From Podocnemis expansa (Eukaryota > Chordata > Testudines > Podocnemididae): 64,000 nt of DNA. Position numbers and translations under genes: made by a program. This document shows, piece after piece, positions 22,236-32,859 of the stretch. The stretch spans positions 845,674 to 909,673 of the forward strand of contig ML682128.1 in assembly GCA_007922195.1 (NCBI GenBank), read 5' to 3'. Every line of letters starts with the position of its first letter. The first letter of the stretch is position 1. Under the pieces are notes generated by a model. That model saw only the letters and a program-made list of their open reading frames with translations. It did not search any database and had not been told where the DNA came from.

Positions 22236-25200
22236 TTGAGCTAACATAATGAGCGGATTCATTTTACGCTTCATACATATACTATAAAACAGAGCTTTTT
22301 CCCCCAAGAGCCCAAACTATTGCCCAAACATTAACTAATCTTTTGCTAGATAGCTCTCACAGTTCACTGACTAATAAGCTGAGGCAAAGAGGCATGCAAT
22401 CTCGTGTCCACAATCACACTGTTCAGGGGAGGGGGGGTCAGTTAAAAAAAAATCCAGGTTCCCACACAAGATGTAAAGGTCTTTAAAAAAAATCTTGTGT
22501 CCTGCAATGAATGGAAACCCAGGTGGTAAGACAGAGATGCCTAAAACAAGCAGCTTCCTTGAAGAGGCAGCTTTTCTTCACATGTATGACTAAGCTTTTT
22601 ATCCTTAAGTAACACCACTGTTGTGACAGACAGTTTAAAAAAAAATTTGAATAGGGCGACCTGGATAACAAAAGTACCCTGTCTTATGAAAATGTGACAG
22701 TCGTGCTCTGTTGTGAAAAGAATATGAACTGCTCCAACTATTTGTCTTCCATGGAAACTTAGGTATACACAGCACTGGGACATGATAAGGAGCTTTTGTG
22801 GACTTTCCACCCAAGTTTGACAATCAATGGCTATTTTGATAAAGCTGCTGAACTACCCACCCCACTGCCATAAGTGTTTGCACTCTGGCATATGGCATTT
22901 ATTAAGATGCCTCATTTATAAGCTATTAATTTATTTGGACTGGTATGATGCTGACAAGCAATGTCATGCTCCACCCCTCACCATTTTCAGCTTGTTTTCT
23001 TTACTGGCATGAAAACACGAGCAATGACAGACACCCCCGGACATTAGGTTTCCTCCAACCAAGTGTATAGTAAACTGATTCACAACAATTCCAGTCCTTT
23101 GGCAACTGTTACCATTTTTCATCCCTCCTCTGAGGGAGAAAAGGAGACTCAAACGGATGAAATAATAACAGTTCAGGATTCAGAATGTGGTGTTTTCACA
23201 GGTGATTGAACTAACTTCTGTCCTACATAGAGCTAGTTTCAAATCCTGAATTAGGGCACAGTGAAATTAATGTGATGGTGGTTGCTGCCTTGTTTTCATT
23301 TAGCTTCTTCCCAAAACCACCATAGGGTTTGACACAACAGACTGCCTTTGCTTCCAGAGAGCCCCAGGGAACGGAAGTATGGCAAGCCCTAATTGAGGAA
23401 CATTGAAAGAGCAGCACGTACACTACCTGCTCTTTCACTGCACAGTTTACTAGTGCCATTGTTTCCTGCTTCCAGGAACACTCAGTTCACTCAAGAAGAT
23501 GTACTAACAAAAGCCACTGTTTCTACTACAATTGGAAAATAGCATTAACAGTTATCAGAATATTCATGTTCAAACATGATCCTCTACTCATATGTGCAAA
23601 CTAGACACCTTCACAATGGGTTCGCATGCAGATTTACAATGGCTAACTCACTGCAAAAGGTGATTTCTCTTCTATCACTGTTCTCACCTTCTCAGCTCTT
23701 GTTTCTGGGGCCCACACTGTTTGAATCAAAATAGGTTGTTTATTTGGCTGATAGGCTAACAGATGATCCCTCTGAAACTGTTTGAATTGACCTTGTGATC
23801 CACCCTTCTCTGTATGTATATATATAGCTCACATACTCCATTTTTCATTTCAAGCATCTGATGAGATGGGATAGTGCCCACAAAAGCTTATGTGATAGAT
23901 AAATGTGTTAGCCTTTAAAAGTGGCACAGGACTCCTTGTTTGTTTTGCTGAACTAGACTAACACAACTACCCCCATGGAACTTGTCTACTGACACCATTA
24001 TTCAGGTGTACCTGAAACTAGGGCTTAAATTCTTAGAAAGTATTTCCTGGAGCTCATGGTGTGTCCACACCTCCCATTCTCCACTGGGAGACTGCCAGGG
24101 TTCAGAACTTCAACCCTGCAAGAGGTGCCAGGACTTGGGGCTTCTGTCCCATGAGGTGCGCTAAGGCTCGAGGCATCTGCCCTGTGGGGCAGGTTCTCAG
24201 GACCAGAATATTTAACAGAGCACCACTTCATACTGCTCTGGCTGAATTTAAGCCGTGCCCGCAACCATAAAAATTTGTGTATGTATCACTGAAGGATCAT
24301 GCTCAAACGTCAGTGTAAATAATTGATATAATTCTACAGCTGTAGTAAAATCAGTCACTTACATATACAGCTCTTATCGCAAGGTTTTTGTCAGTTGGAC
24401 TCCAAATGAGTGCCATATACTAGCAGTGAAAAAGTTCATGTTCTCTCCAAAAGCTATATATTACTGGAACAAACTCTGAAGGACAAGTTCTGTTTAAACA
24501 TTTTAAATTAAAAAAAAAAGTTGACAATGATGGTATATTTATTTGCATTTTTTTAAAATTAAACTTTTAAATTAGCTTAAAAAGTATCATAAAGGAATTT
24601 GCTGCCCTCTTGTGATACTGAATTAAAATACAAGTTAGCATATTAGCACTGAGATTGTTTGTTGCCTGGTATAAACAAATATTTAAGATTCTGATGACAA
24701 ATTGCAGTTATCTACTTAGAGAAACTAACAAGTATCTTTTTCACTCCCATCAGTGGAAGTAGCATAGAATAATTATCTCAAGCTGGTAGAACCATAACAT
24801 TAGGTTACCTTAATATATATATTAACAGAACATAGCTTTCAGCTCTCAAAAAAGGTAAAATCAATTTCAGAAATGTTTTGTCAGGATTTAAAATTAACTG
24901 GAAGAAAAAATATTTTAGGAACAAACAAAGTTTCAGAATTTCTCCCTACTCTCATTCATCTAATGAATCGATAAGTTAAATTGACTGTCAAACTGGACAG
25001 GAAGGAAGATCTCTGAACACAAAGTTAAAACTTACATGATCGTGAATAAATAGTGCTGTTTTCCCATGACTGTCTTCATACGAATCTTTACTTCAAATGG
25101 TCATTTCCTTCTAGAATGTCCAACTCATCTGCAAAATCCAGTCCAAAACAGTAAGCGTTAAAGACAAAGGTCCTGATTCTACAATGGGTTTTACTTAGGC

Positions 25201-25766
25201 AGTCACTTTCACCTGCTTGGAGTTCAAGATCAGGGTCCACAATCTGAATGCATTTGTATTTAGAGCCTGTTACTAGATGCTTTGTTAGCTTTACTTCTCA
25301 CTTTAAGACATAATAGCCTCCTCGTGCAAAATCTGAGATATATTCAGTTATTTATTTATAGTTATTTTAGGGATACTCATTGTAGCATCTAAGACCACAA
25401 AACATGAATGTGGACACTAGAATGCATCCCTCAAGAAATTGTCCAAGCATTCTTTGTGCAACTAAGTCATATCTTTTTCAGCCTACCGATGGCTTCAACA
25501 GTTAAATGCACCATATATTTTGACTCGCCTTTACAAAACTAGCCAATCTTCATATGTCACCTAGCGTCCAGTAGGAGATGATGTGCCATGGAGGATGCAG
25601 TTCCTGGTTGTCTTTGAATCCAGATCATCATGTCTCTCCATTCCTAGGGCCCCAACTTTCTGCTCTGGCTTGAGTCTTTCCACACTGCTCCACCTTAAGC
25701 CAGAAGTATCAACAGCTTACATCTCCAACAAAGACTAAGGTGGGAAGAACCTAGCAGCAAGCACAA
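22236..25766. other. Intergenic, no gene seen
   Basis: AT-rich sequence with one hammerhead-type repeat at about 23840-23975. ORFs of 60-90 codons lack any recognisable domain. Confidence 0.5.
23840..23975 (+). repeat. Penelope-like repeat with decayed hammerhead core
   Basis: CTGATGA at 23858-23864, then ATGGG, loop, CCCAC, and AAAA where GAAA is expected, followed by GC-TTAT-GT. The tail (TTAAAAGTGGCACAGGACTCC, then AGACTAACACAACTACC) is shared with the copies at 5185 and 27437. The G-to-A change in the GAAA box hits an essential nucleotide, so this copy should be inactive. Confidence 0.6.
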
Positions 25767-25774
25767 TAGGGCAT

Positions 25775-26297
25775 CAGGACCAGATTAACTGGCCTCAAGG
25801 CCCTGGGCTACCCCTTCCATGGGCCCACCTCCTGGGGCTTCACCCCTCCCATTGCAGGGCCCTCGTCCCCCAGTATGACAGCCTGTGGACAAGCCAAAGC
25901 TGGACAGGTCCTGAGGCCAGACGCTGCTCTCTGCAGCCCTCATACCTCGGCCCCACTTTGACTGGTCTGTCCCTGGGGGCAGGGCTGGCTAGAGCATAGC
26001 ATGGCCTCCAATACAGCCGCGCGGGGCCATAGGCCCTGGAAGGCCACACTACGTGCCAGTTGGCCTTGCTCCCTGGGCACAGTGAATAGGCACTGCCCCG
26101 CCTGCCCTTCGGGGTGGACCAGCTGGCCCAGGAGCAGGGCATGAATCTGGAGCCCAGCCTCTGTTCCCAGGACTCTTGCCAGAACTGAGCAAGGTGACCA
26201 GATCAGGCAGAAGTGTTAGGGGCTGGAGCCCAGGGACCCCCTTTAGGTTGGGGTCCAGAGCTTCAACCCCGCTAGCCCCTGTATTAATCTGGCTCTG
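25775..26297. mobile_element. Non-autonomous hAT element
   Basis: Ends CAGGACCAGATTAA and TTAATCTGGCTCTG are inverted repeats. The 8-bp flanks TAGGGCAT (25767-25774) and TAGAGCAT (26298-26305) differ at one base. The interior is GC-rich and encodes no transposase. Overlapping ORFs on both strands reflect base composition only. Confidence 0.8.
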
Positions 26298-26305
26298 TAG
26301 AGCAT

Positions 26306-27367
26306 ATAAAACAAAACTAAAAACAATCCTTCCATCCACTGAAAGAAAGGAAGGGCAGGTAACTGTGGTCTACAACCACTGACCAAGGTGGGGTTCAAGA
26401 GGGAGTGAACTGGAACATGAAGGGGAAAGCCTTGTGTTAGAAGAGGAATTACTAATTCAAATATGCTCATAAATACAGAGGGTGGAGGACAAATCTACTT
26501 ATGCCCAGTGTCCTCAAGATTTATGTTTCCCCTCCCTTAGGCAAACTGATACTAAAACACATAAAAGTTTTAAACAGTGAGAAGGGAAGTACCCTTTGAT
26601 GTTAATTGTTAGAGGACACCATTGCCATGATATGCTAGTTTTATGCACTCACATGTGGTTAACAGGCAGATTAAGAGGTAATCCAACAAGGACATGCCAA
26701 CATTTACAGATGTATTTCTAACAAGTTTCTTAACCTTCACTAAACAGATAAGTCAGCAGAAAAAAGAGACTTTTCCTGATCCTGGCACTTACTTGGATTG
26801 ATGAAAAGATGTCTATTGAATCACCTGAGGTGCCTTGTAATCACATAAAAACACAAGTATGCTGCTGCTTCTTGGCAGCGTACTGGCAGTTGGTACGTAC
26901 TCAGCTGAGTGCTCAAATTGAAGTGAACCAGTAGATAGCTGGAACAGCCGGCCGTGAGGCTGTAGGTAGCTGAAAGTGCATATCAGGAGGGTATGCAACA
27001 GTGGAGGGTTGGGTTATGTGCTTGATGGGGAAGGCTAAGGAAGATGAAGAAGTGTTAGGAAGCCTGGAAGATAATCGTTGTGATGGGAACAGTGAGGACC
27101 TGAGTATGGTCTGTTATAAATCCACCTTGTTTGGGAAGGGTGGCTTACAAAACATTTTACCCTTTTTGCATTATTTTATCAAAAATAATCCTGCTATTTC
27201 AACATATTTCAGTAGAAAGTAGAGACGTCTTTTCAATGTCCTATAGAGTTCCAAACATTGGCATCTGCTCTGTTTTACTTCAATGTCATTCACTGAGAAC
27301 AAGCACACTTGTCCTCAGTGCTTCATGAAGGAAGCTGTTGTAATCAGATGTTATGCACTGTTCTTGT
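26306..27367. other. Intergenic, no gene seen
   Basis: Mostly unique-looking AT-rich sequence. No exon, RNA gene or classifiable repeat is evident. Confidence 0.45.
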
Positions 27368-28095
27368 AGCCATGTGGGTCCCGACATATTAGCAACAGGG
27401 TGGGCAAGAGAGAAGCTTTTATTAGACCAGTTACTGTTTGTGAAATGAAGTGAGTTGGAGCCCACAATAGCTTATGCCCAAAGAAATCTGTTAGGCTATG
27501 TCTACACTGGTGATTTAGTTCAAATTAACGTGGCTTATTTCGAACTAAATTAGTCCATGGCCACACTGGCTTTTCCTATTTTGAACTAAGGAAAGCTTAG
27601 TTCAAACTAAGTCAACGGAGCCATGCTAGTTTGAAATAACTGTTAATTTGAACTAAAGGCAGTTTGACCTTCTTCCTCCCAGGGTGTCTGCCTCTTTTCA
27701 TGGATTTGGGGGGCATGGCTCTTCTTAGGTGCCATGTTGCCACACTTCCTGTGGTGCCCCCCCTCCTAAGCCAAACTAGCAAGTCCTGTGCATGGACATG
27801 CTAGTTCGATTTGGTTTCTAGTATGGACATGCTAATTTGAACTGTTAGTTTGAATTAATCACAATTAGTTCAAATTAATTAGTTTGAACTAGCATTCTTA
27901 AGTGTAGACATAGCCTTAGTCTATAAGGTGCCACAGGACTCTCATTGTTTCTGCTGGTGAGAGGGACATGCTTACGCAGAGCTCTTTTTCTTGACAGGAC
28001 TGAAGAAGAGCTCTGTGCAAGCTCAAAACTTGTCTCTTGCCACCAGAAGCTTGGCCTAACAAAAGATATTACCTCAGCCACCTGGTCTGACTAAT
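27368..28095 (+). repeat. Penelope-like/hammerhead repeat interrupted by a MITE
   Basis: The left part includes a decayed hammerhead-like core (GAAATGAAGTGAGTTGGAGC, CCCACAATAGCTTATG) and AAATCTGTTA. After the inserted MITE (27495-27915) it resumes as TTAGTCTATAAGGTGCCACA, exactly what the other copies contain. The outer flanks carry an inverted pair: GAGAAGCTTTTATTAGACCA near 27410, and GGCCTAACAAAAGATATTACC near 28050. Assignment to a Penelope-like element rests on the hammerhead motif. Confidence 0.55.
27495..27915. mobile_element. Harbinger-like MITE, TTA target duplication
   Basis: Terminal inverted repeats GGCTATGTCTACACT and AGTGTAGACATAGCC are perfect over 15 bases and flanked by TTA on both sides (27492-27494, 27916-27918). 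A three-base TWA duplication is typical of PIF/Harbinger. The interior contains many near-palindromic modules of the type TAGTTCAAATTAA / TTTGAACTA. No coding capacity. Confidence 0.85.
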
Positions 28096-28800
28096 AACCT
28101 ATGATATCTAGAAAGCTAAAGCCCATGGGTAACATTTTCAAAAGCTCCTGAATAATTTAGAAATTGAAGTCTCATTTTTAAAAATGACATGGGCACCCAA
28201 GTGACTTATGTTTGAAAGTAGGACTTCAGTACTTTTAAAAACTTTACCCAGAAACTATCAACTGAGGAAATCTGGGTTAGGAGCTCTGCCTGCTTCCAGT
28301 ACAAGGTTCTATGTGTGTGGATGCAAGGCCGATCAGAAACAGATGCAGTGTTGCTTTTATGGCTGAGGCAAACAGAGCACAGAGATGACAAGAGCTCATG
28401 GCATGGCTATTATGGGGAAATCAATGGCCACTCTTGCCAAAGGGGGGTGGGAGGGAAAAGAAATGGAACAAATACCTTTCTGGTAAAAGTAGCAATAAGT
28501 AATTTACATGCAGTATTAAAGATTCACTGTTCAAGTGTACATACCATAGGATCCTTGCACACATTTTTGGTTTGCAAAAAATACCACCCATGTCCTACAA
28601 ATAGGTCTGTTATATCGTTAGCCCTCAATTTAATTGTGCATGCAGAAGTGGGTCTGGAGAAGAAAGGGTCTAAGGGAAAATATTAGAACTATTTAAAAAT
28701 CACATCTGATTTTCAAATCTACTGTTCTGAGTTCTATGCTTCCTCTGCAAGAGATGTCTCTAGATGCACCTCTCCTCCTAGGAAAAATGAGGATCTTGGT

Positions 28801-28975
28801 CAGTGGTTTTCAAACTGTGGGCTGGATCATGTATTGGGTTGCAGACCCTCAGGAACTGGGTTCTGGACCTCCTTGCCACTGCTGTCAAAAGACTAGAATG
28901 CGTTCCTGAAAGTGTTGTGGGCATAAATTATTTTTTTTTCAACTGGATCCTGAGGAAAACTTTGAAAAACCACTG
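28801..28975. mobile_element. Short hAT MITE
   Basis: CAGTGGTTTTCAAAC at the left and CTTTGAAAAACCACTG at the right form the inverted ends of a Charlie-like hAT. Flanks ATCTTGGT (28793-28800) and ATCTAAGT (28976-28983) match at six of eight positions, suggesting an old insertion. Confidence 0.7.
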
Positions 28976-28983
28976 ATCTAAGT

Positions 28984-29882
28984 TATGCCTCCCTGGCACC
29001 ACCATGTGGCATGAGTTAAAAACTTCTAAGAGAAACAAGCCAAAGATTCCTGCAGGAGCAGCAACAGGTGCCAAAGCAGGGACTCTTGTACTGAGCCAAG
29101 GAAGGGCCCAGCTAGAGCCAATCTTCCTCCTAAATCCTAAAATATGCAGAGAAGACCCCCCCCCCCCATGCCAACCAAAGGAAACTATGACCCTAATGAT
29201 GCTTCCCCCTCTGGCCCTGGCATGAGGGCTTGGAAGACGGCTGTTAGGGGGTGCCAGCCAGCTGGTAAGGTAGTGGTTCACAAACTCTTTACCCCACTGC
29301 CCTCCGTCATGCCCATGTTGGTACCCCTCAGCTGGGGCTAGGAGGAAGGCCACTGTCAGGGCTGAGGGGCTGAAAGTGGGAGCCAAGGCCATGATCTGAG
29401 CCTGTGAATGGGGGCTGGACTCTGAAGACATCACAGGAGACTGGGCCAAAGTATGCTGTGTGGTGGTCCCTTTGTTCTCCCTCCGTTGGGGGCTGGGTCA
29501 GATCCTGCCACACACCCCTGAACATTGGGGACTTCTGTGGTAGAGGCAGCTGCACAAGCAGTCAAAGCAGGGACCTGCGGCATTCAGCAAAGTTGGTGCA
29601 GTTTGGACTTTCTCTTCTATGTCCTGATAGGGAGAGGGTTGGAGCAAAGTCTCAGTCTCTTCACCTTGGCTTCAAAGCTGTCCTACTTACCCTCCTCTCT
29701 TCTCCCCTGCCCTCCCCCCCTTCACTTTTCTTTCTAAATAGCTGATTTCATTTCTCCTCTCCACACAGCAAACTTCAATCCACCTACAAAAAGAGAAAAA
29801 GAATTGTGGAACACATTTTGGGCCAGTACGTTGTTCTCTCTGCTGACGGGTTCTGCTCTTTTGCCCACCCTGAACCTGTTTG
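28984..29882. other. Intergenic, possible hAT remnant
   Basis: A GTAGTGGTTCACAAACTC segment near 29270 resembles one end of a hAT element, but I find no matching other end. The rest is GC-richer sequence with overlapping ORFs on both strands and no recognisable product. Confidence 0.35.
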
Positions 29883-29890
29883 CTCTATTT

Positions 29891-30133
29891 CAAGGGTTGA
29901 CAACCTTTAAGAAGGATCGTACCCATTCTCCTCCCCACTCCTCTCCTAGTGCCAGAGGTACTCTCAGCAATAGGGGTGGAGTGCAGCTCCCCTTTTGACA
30001 CACTCAGCGGTGGGGGTGGAATGTCAGGGCAGGGGCTGTCTGCAATTCCCCCCTCAGGCAGAAGACCAAGCGGGACAGAGCACCATCTGTTGCTCAACAA
30101 AGCGGCACACGCACCACAGGCTACTGACCCCTG
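29891..30133. mobile_element. Short hAT MITE
   Basis: CAAGGGTTGACAACCTTTAA at the left is the counterpart of CTACTGACCCCTG at the right. The flanking octamers CTCTATTT (29883-29890) and CTCTGTTT (30134-30141) differ at one base. The interior is non-coding. Confidence 0.7.
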
Positions 30134-30140
30134 CTCTGTT

Positions 30141-30255
30141 TAGAGTCTTAAGTTCTCTGAAAGAGGGACTATTTACTACTCTTTGTACAGTGCTCGGTAC
30201 AATCACGTCCCACTTTCAGCTGGTCCTCAGACTCTATAGTAATATTGTTGATGCT
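30141..30255 (+). repeat. L2-like LINE 3' tail
   Basis: AAGTTCTCTGAAAGAGGGAC, TTTGTACAGTGCTCGGTACA and the final CTATAGTAATATTG follow the 3' tail common in reptile L2/CR1-clade LINEs (GTACAGCxCCTxGCACAAT). The same tail recurs at 42035 in this orientation, and inverted at 44020 and 45040. Confidence 0.55.
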
Positions 30256-31804
30256 TACTTGTAGCAACACCTTATGAAAGCAACTGCCACTTATGAGCAA
30301 CATTTCTGCACCATGAATTGTCCATTCAGTCACAACACAACTTTAACAGCAATATTTTTGATGTCATAACCACACTGCCCTTGGCAATGCCACCTTCCCA
30401 AACCACCTTTCCATTCCTTGACCCTGGCCCTTCAGCACAGCTCCAGGATGTACAGCCCCATCCCGCCTGAAGAGCCTGCAAGGAGACTATGTGTAGGGGG
30501 AAGTCTGGCAGGAGGGAGAGCCAGGTAGGAAAGGATTTTTCAGTGGGGGAAGCTGGGATCAGGGGCAGTAGAAAAGATTTCCTCATCCCTTACTTTTCAT
30601 CTGGTCGCAGACAGTTGAGGATGGGGTGTATGGGAGACACCCGCATGCACTGAGCTATCCTCTCCGTCTTGATTGCTGGCAGGAGGGTCTGCATCTACTG
30701 ATTGCAGGAGGAGGAGGGGGTTGGGGACCTCCCTTCCTAGGGCACTCACCAACCCCCTTCCACCCCCACCATCCATGCTGGGAGCTACCTCCCTCTTCAT
30801 TGCAGTGCGTGCACAGGACTCTTTCCAACCATACCTCATTGGGGTGGAGCATGAGGCTGCCAACAAAAGCATCCTCAGCAAGACCACAGTAGCTTGACTC
30901 ACTCACCCACTTTGCCAACAGGGAACACCCTTGCCAAACCCAGGGTTAAGTTCCCCCTGCACCCCCAACTTAAGAGTTCCTTCCTCTTGTCTCCTCTCAC
31001 AAGGTGGCTACCCCATCCTAAGACCTTTAACTGTTCGTATGCCTATAGTCAGATGACACTCCCCACAACAGCAACAGTTGTTTAGGAGCAACCTAGCAAA
31101 AAGATACAGGTATGTTGCTACTAAAAAGCATTTACTGTAAAACTTACATTAAAACAGCACAGAGCGCACACACAAAAATGTTGCATTTTAAGGTTTCTGT
31201 GGCTATCACCTCTTACAGGGAAAACAAAAGATCTTGAACTCAAAGTGTAAGTAAAGGACTTTTTTTTTTTTTTTAATATAATGTAACAGTTTTGTAACAA
31301 AGTAAATATTAGTTACAAGATCTTTAAAGGTGACCCAAAAAGCTTTAATAAATTTAAGTCATTACTAGAAATCACTGATGTTTCAAGGGATAGCACCTAC
31401 TGTACCCCCATGATGTAAAAAACAAAAACACATGCACAACACACCCATTACTCTTTTATCATATTAAATAGAAAAAGGACATACTCATGTTTTCAGTGGT
31501 GCGCAAAGATTTAATCCTTTGACTGGTTTTAAATGATCTAGATCTTTACTTTCTTCTTTGCGGATGACTCAGATGTTTATAGCATAACTTTTAGCCCAAA
31601 CACATTTTGTCTATCAGATTATTCCACTCCTATATGGGAAAACTGCAAGGACCATTCCCTCGATTTATTTTTGAGGTATCCTCTACACCTTCAGCTCCCT
31701 CTCTTTTTATTTAATTTGCTGTTACACATTTGTAACATTACATTACATGACCAAGATTGGAATAGCTTTAATCTTTGTTTAAAAGTTTGATTTTCATGAC
31801 ATTA
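30256..31804. other. Intergenic, no gene seen
   Basis: Includes a GC-rich patch (30400-30900) with overlapping meaningless ORFs and a T-rich tract near 31260. No family resemblance was found. Confidence 0.45.
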
Positions 31805-31812
31805 ACTTAGCA

Positions 31813-32698
31813 AAGGGGCTCTCAAACTTTGCAATACCATGACCCCCCAAAAATGATAAATGAACTTGTGGAAACCCCCACCATGAATAAAACTGATTTC
31901 ACTGGGGTTAGGGTTATTTCCCATCACATTTAGAGCAGCATAGGCCTCCCTTTCCCCTACCCTGCCCTGCAAGATCTCACACCTTCCCTTTTCCCTGTCC
32001 TGTGGGCTCCCCTTCCACAAACTAGCTCCAAGCCCCCCAACCCCTTCCCTTTCCACTTCCCCTACCCCATGAAGACAATCAGTCCAGTCTCAGTCACAGG
32101 CAGACTGGGCTCCTGCCATCCCCTCTTTTCCCCACTCACTATCAGTCATTCAGCATGCTGACCTTTGGTTTGGCTCAGTCAAGGCTGGCTTTTGATTGGC
32201 ACATTCTCACATGGGCCCAAACCACTTTTTCCTTTCTTATTTGCTCTCTGTGCTGTCAAGCAGATTAGAATGTTGATTGACAGACTGACTGACTGAACAG
32301 GTGGGGCAGGGAAGGGTGGTCTGGTGGTTCTGCAGGAGGCCGGTCCAACCTGCTGTGACAGACTCTGATTGGTCAGCAGACCACGGCAGACCTGAGCTGG
32401 GATTGACTGGAGCACTTGCTGTGACTCGGATCACGTGAGTGAGACTGCGTGCGCGCAGGCTAGACCCTGCTCTGCTCTGCCAGCAGCTGGTGCTTGCTGT
32501 TTGCTGCTGCAGAAAGCTCCCAGGCAGCAGCTCCACTGGCTGGAGCTGTGCCATTGGCAGGCCGGCTGTGGGCCCTAAGTTTGACATCCCTGCTTTAATC
32601 AAAGGAAATTACAAAACTCTAAAAAAAAATTTGCAACCCTCCTCTAAGTTGCTCGCAACCCCCTGGAGGGTTCATGACCCCCAGTTTGAGAACTCCTG
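31813..32698. mobile_element. hAT element with perfect 8-bp duplication
   Basis: AAGGGGCTCTCAAAC (left) and GTTTGAGAACTCCTG (right) are inverted ends, and ACTTAGCA is duplicated exactly at 31805-31812 and 32699-32706. The interior of 886 bp carries no transposase. ORFs near 32237-32602 have no recognisable domain. The perfect duplication suggests it is younger than the other hAT copies here. Confidence 0.88.
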
Positions 32699-32859
32699 AC
32701 TTAGCACAATATCTTTGTGCATGGTATTCTGCACTTGGATGTATAATAATAAACTTAGCAGAAACAGATTACAGATGGTACTTGTTGCCTATTCACATAT
32801 TATAAATAAACCCCAGGAAATCTGAAATGTTAGTTGTAAATTAGGAACAGAAGCCCTTG

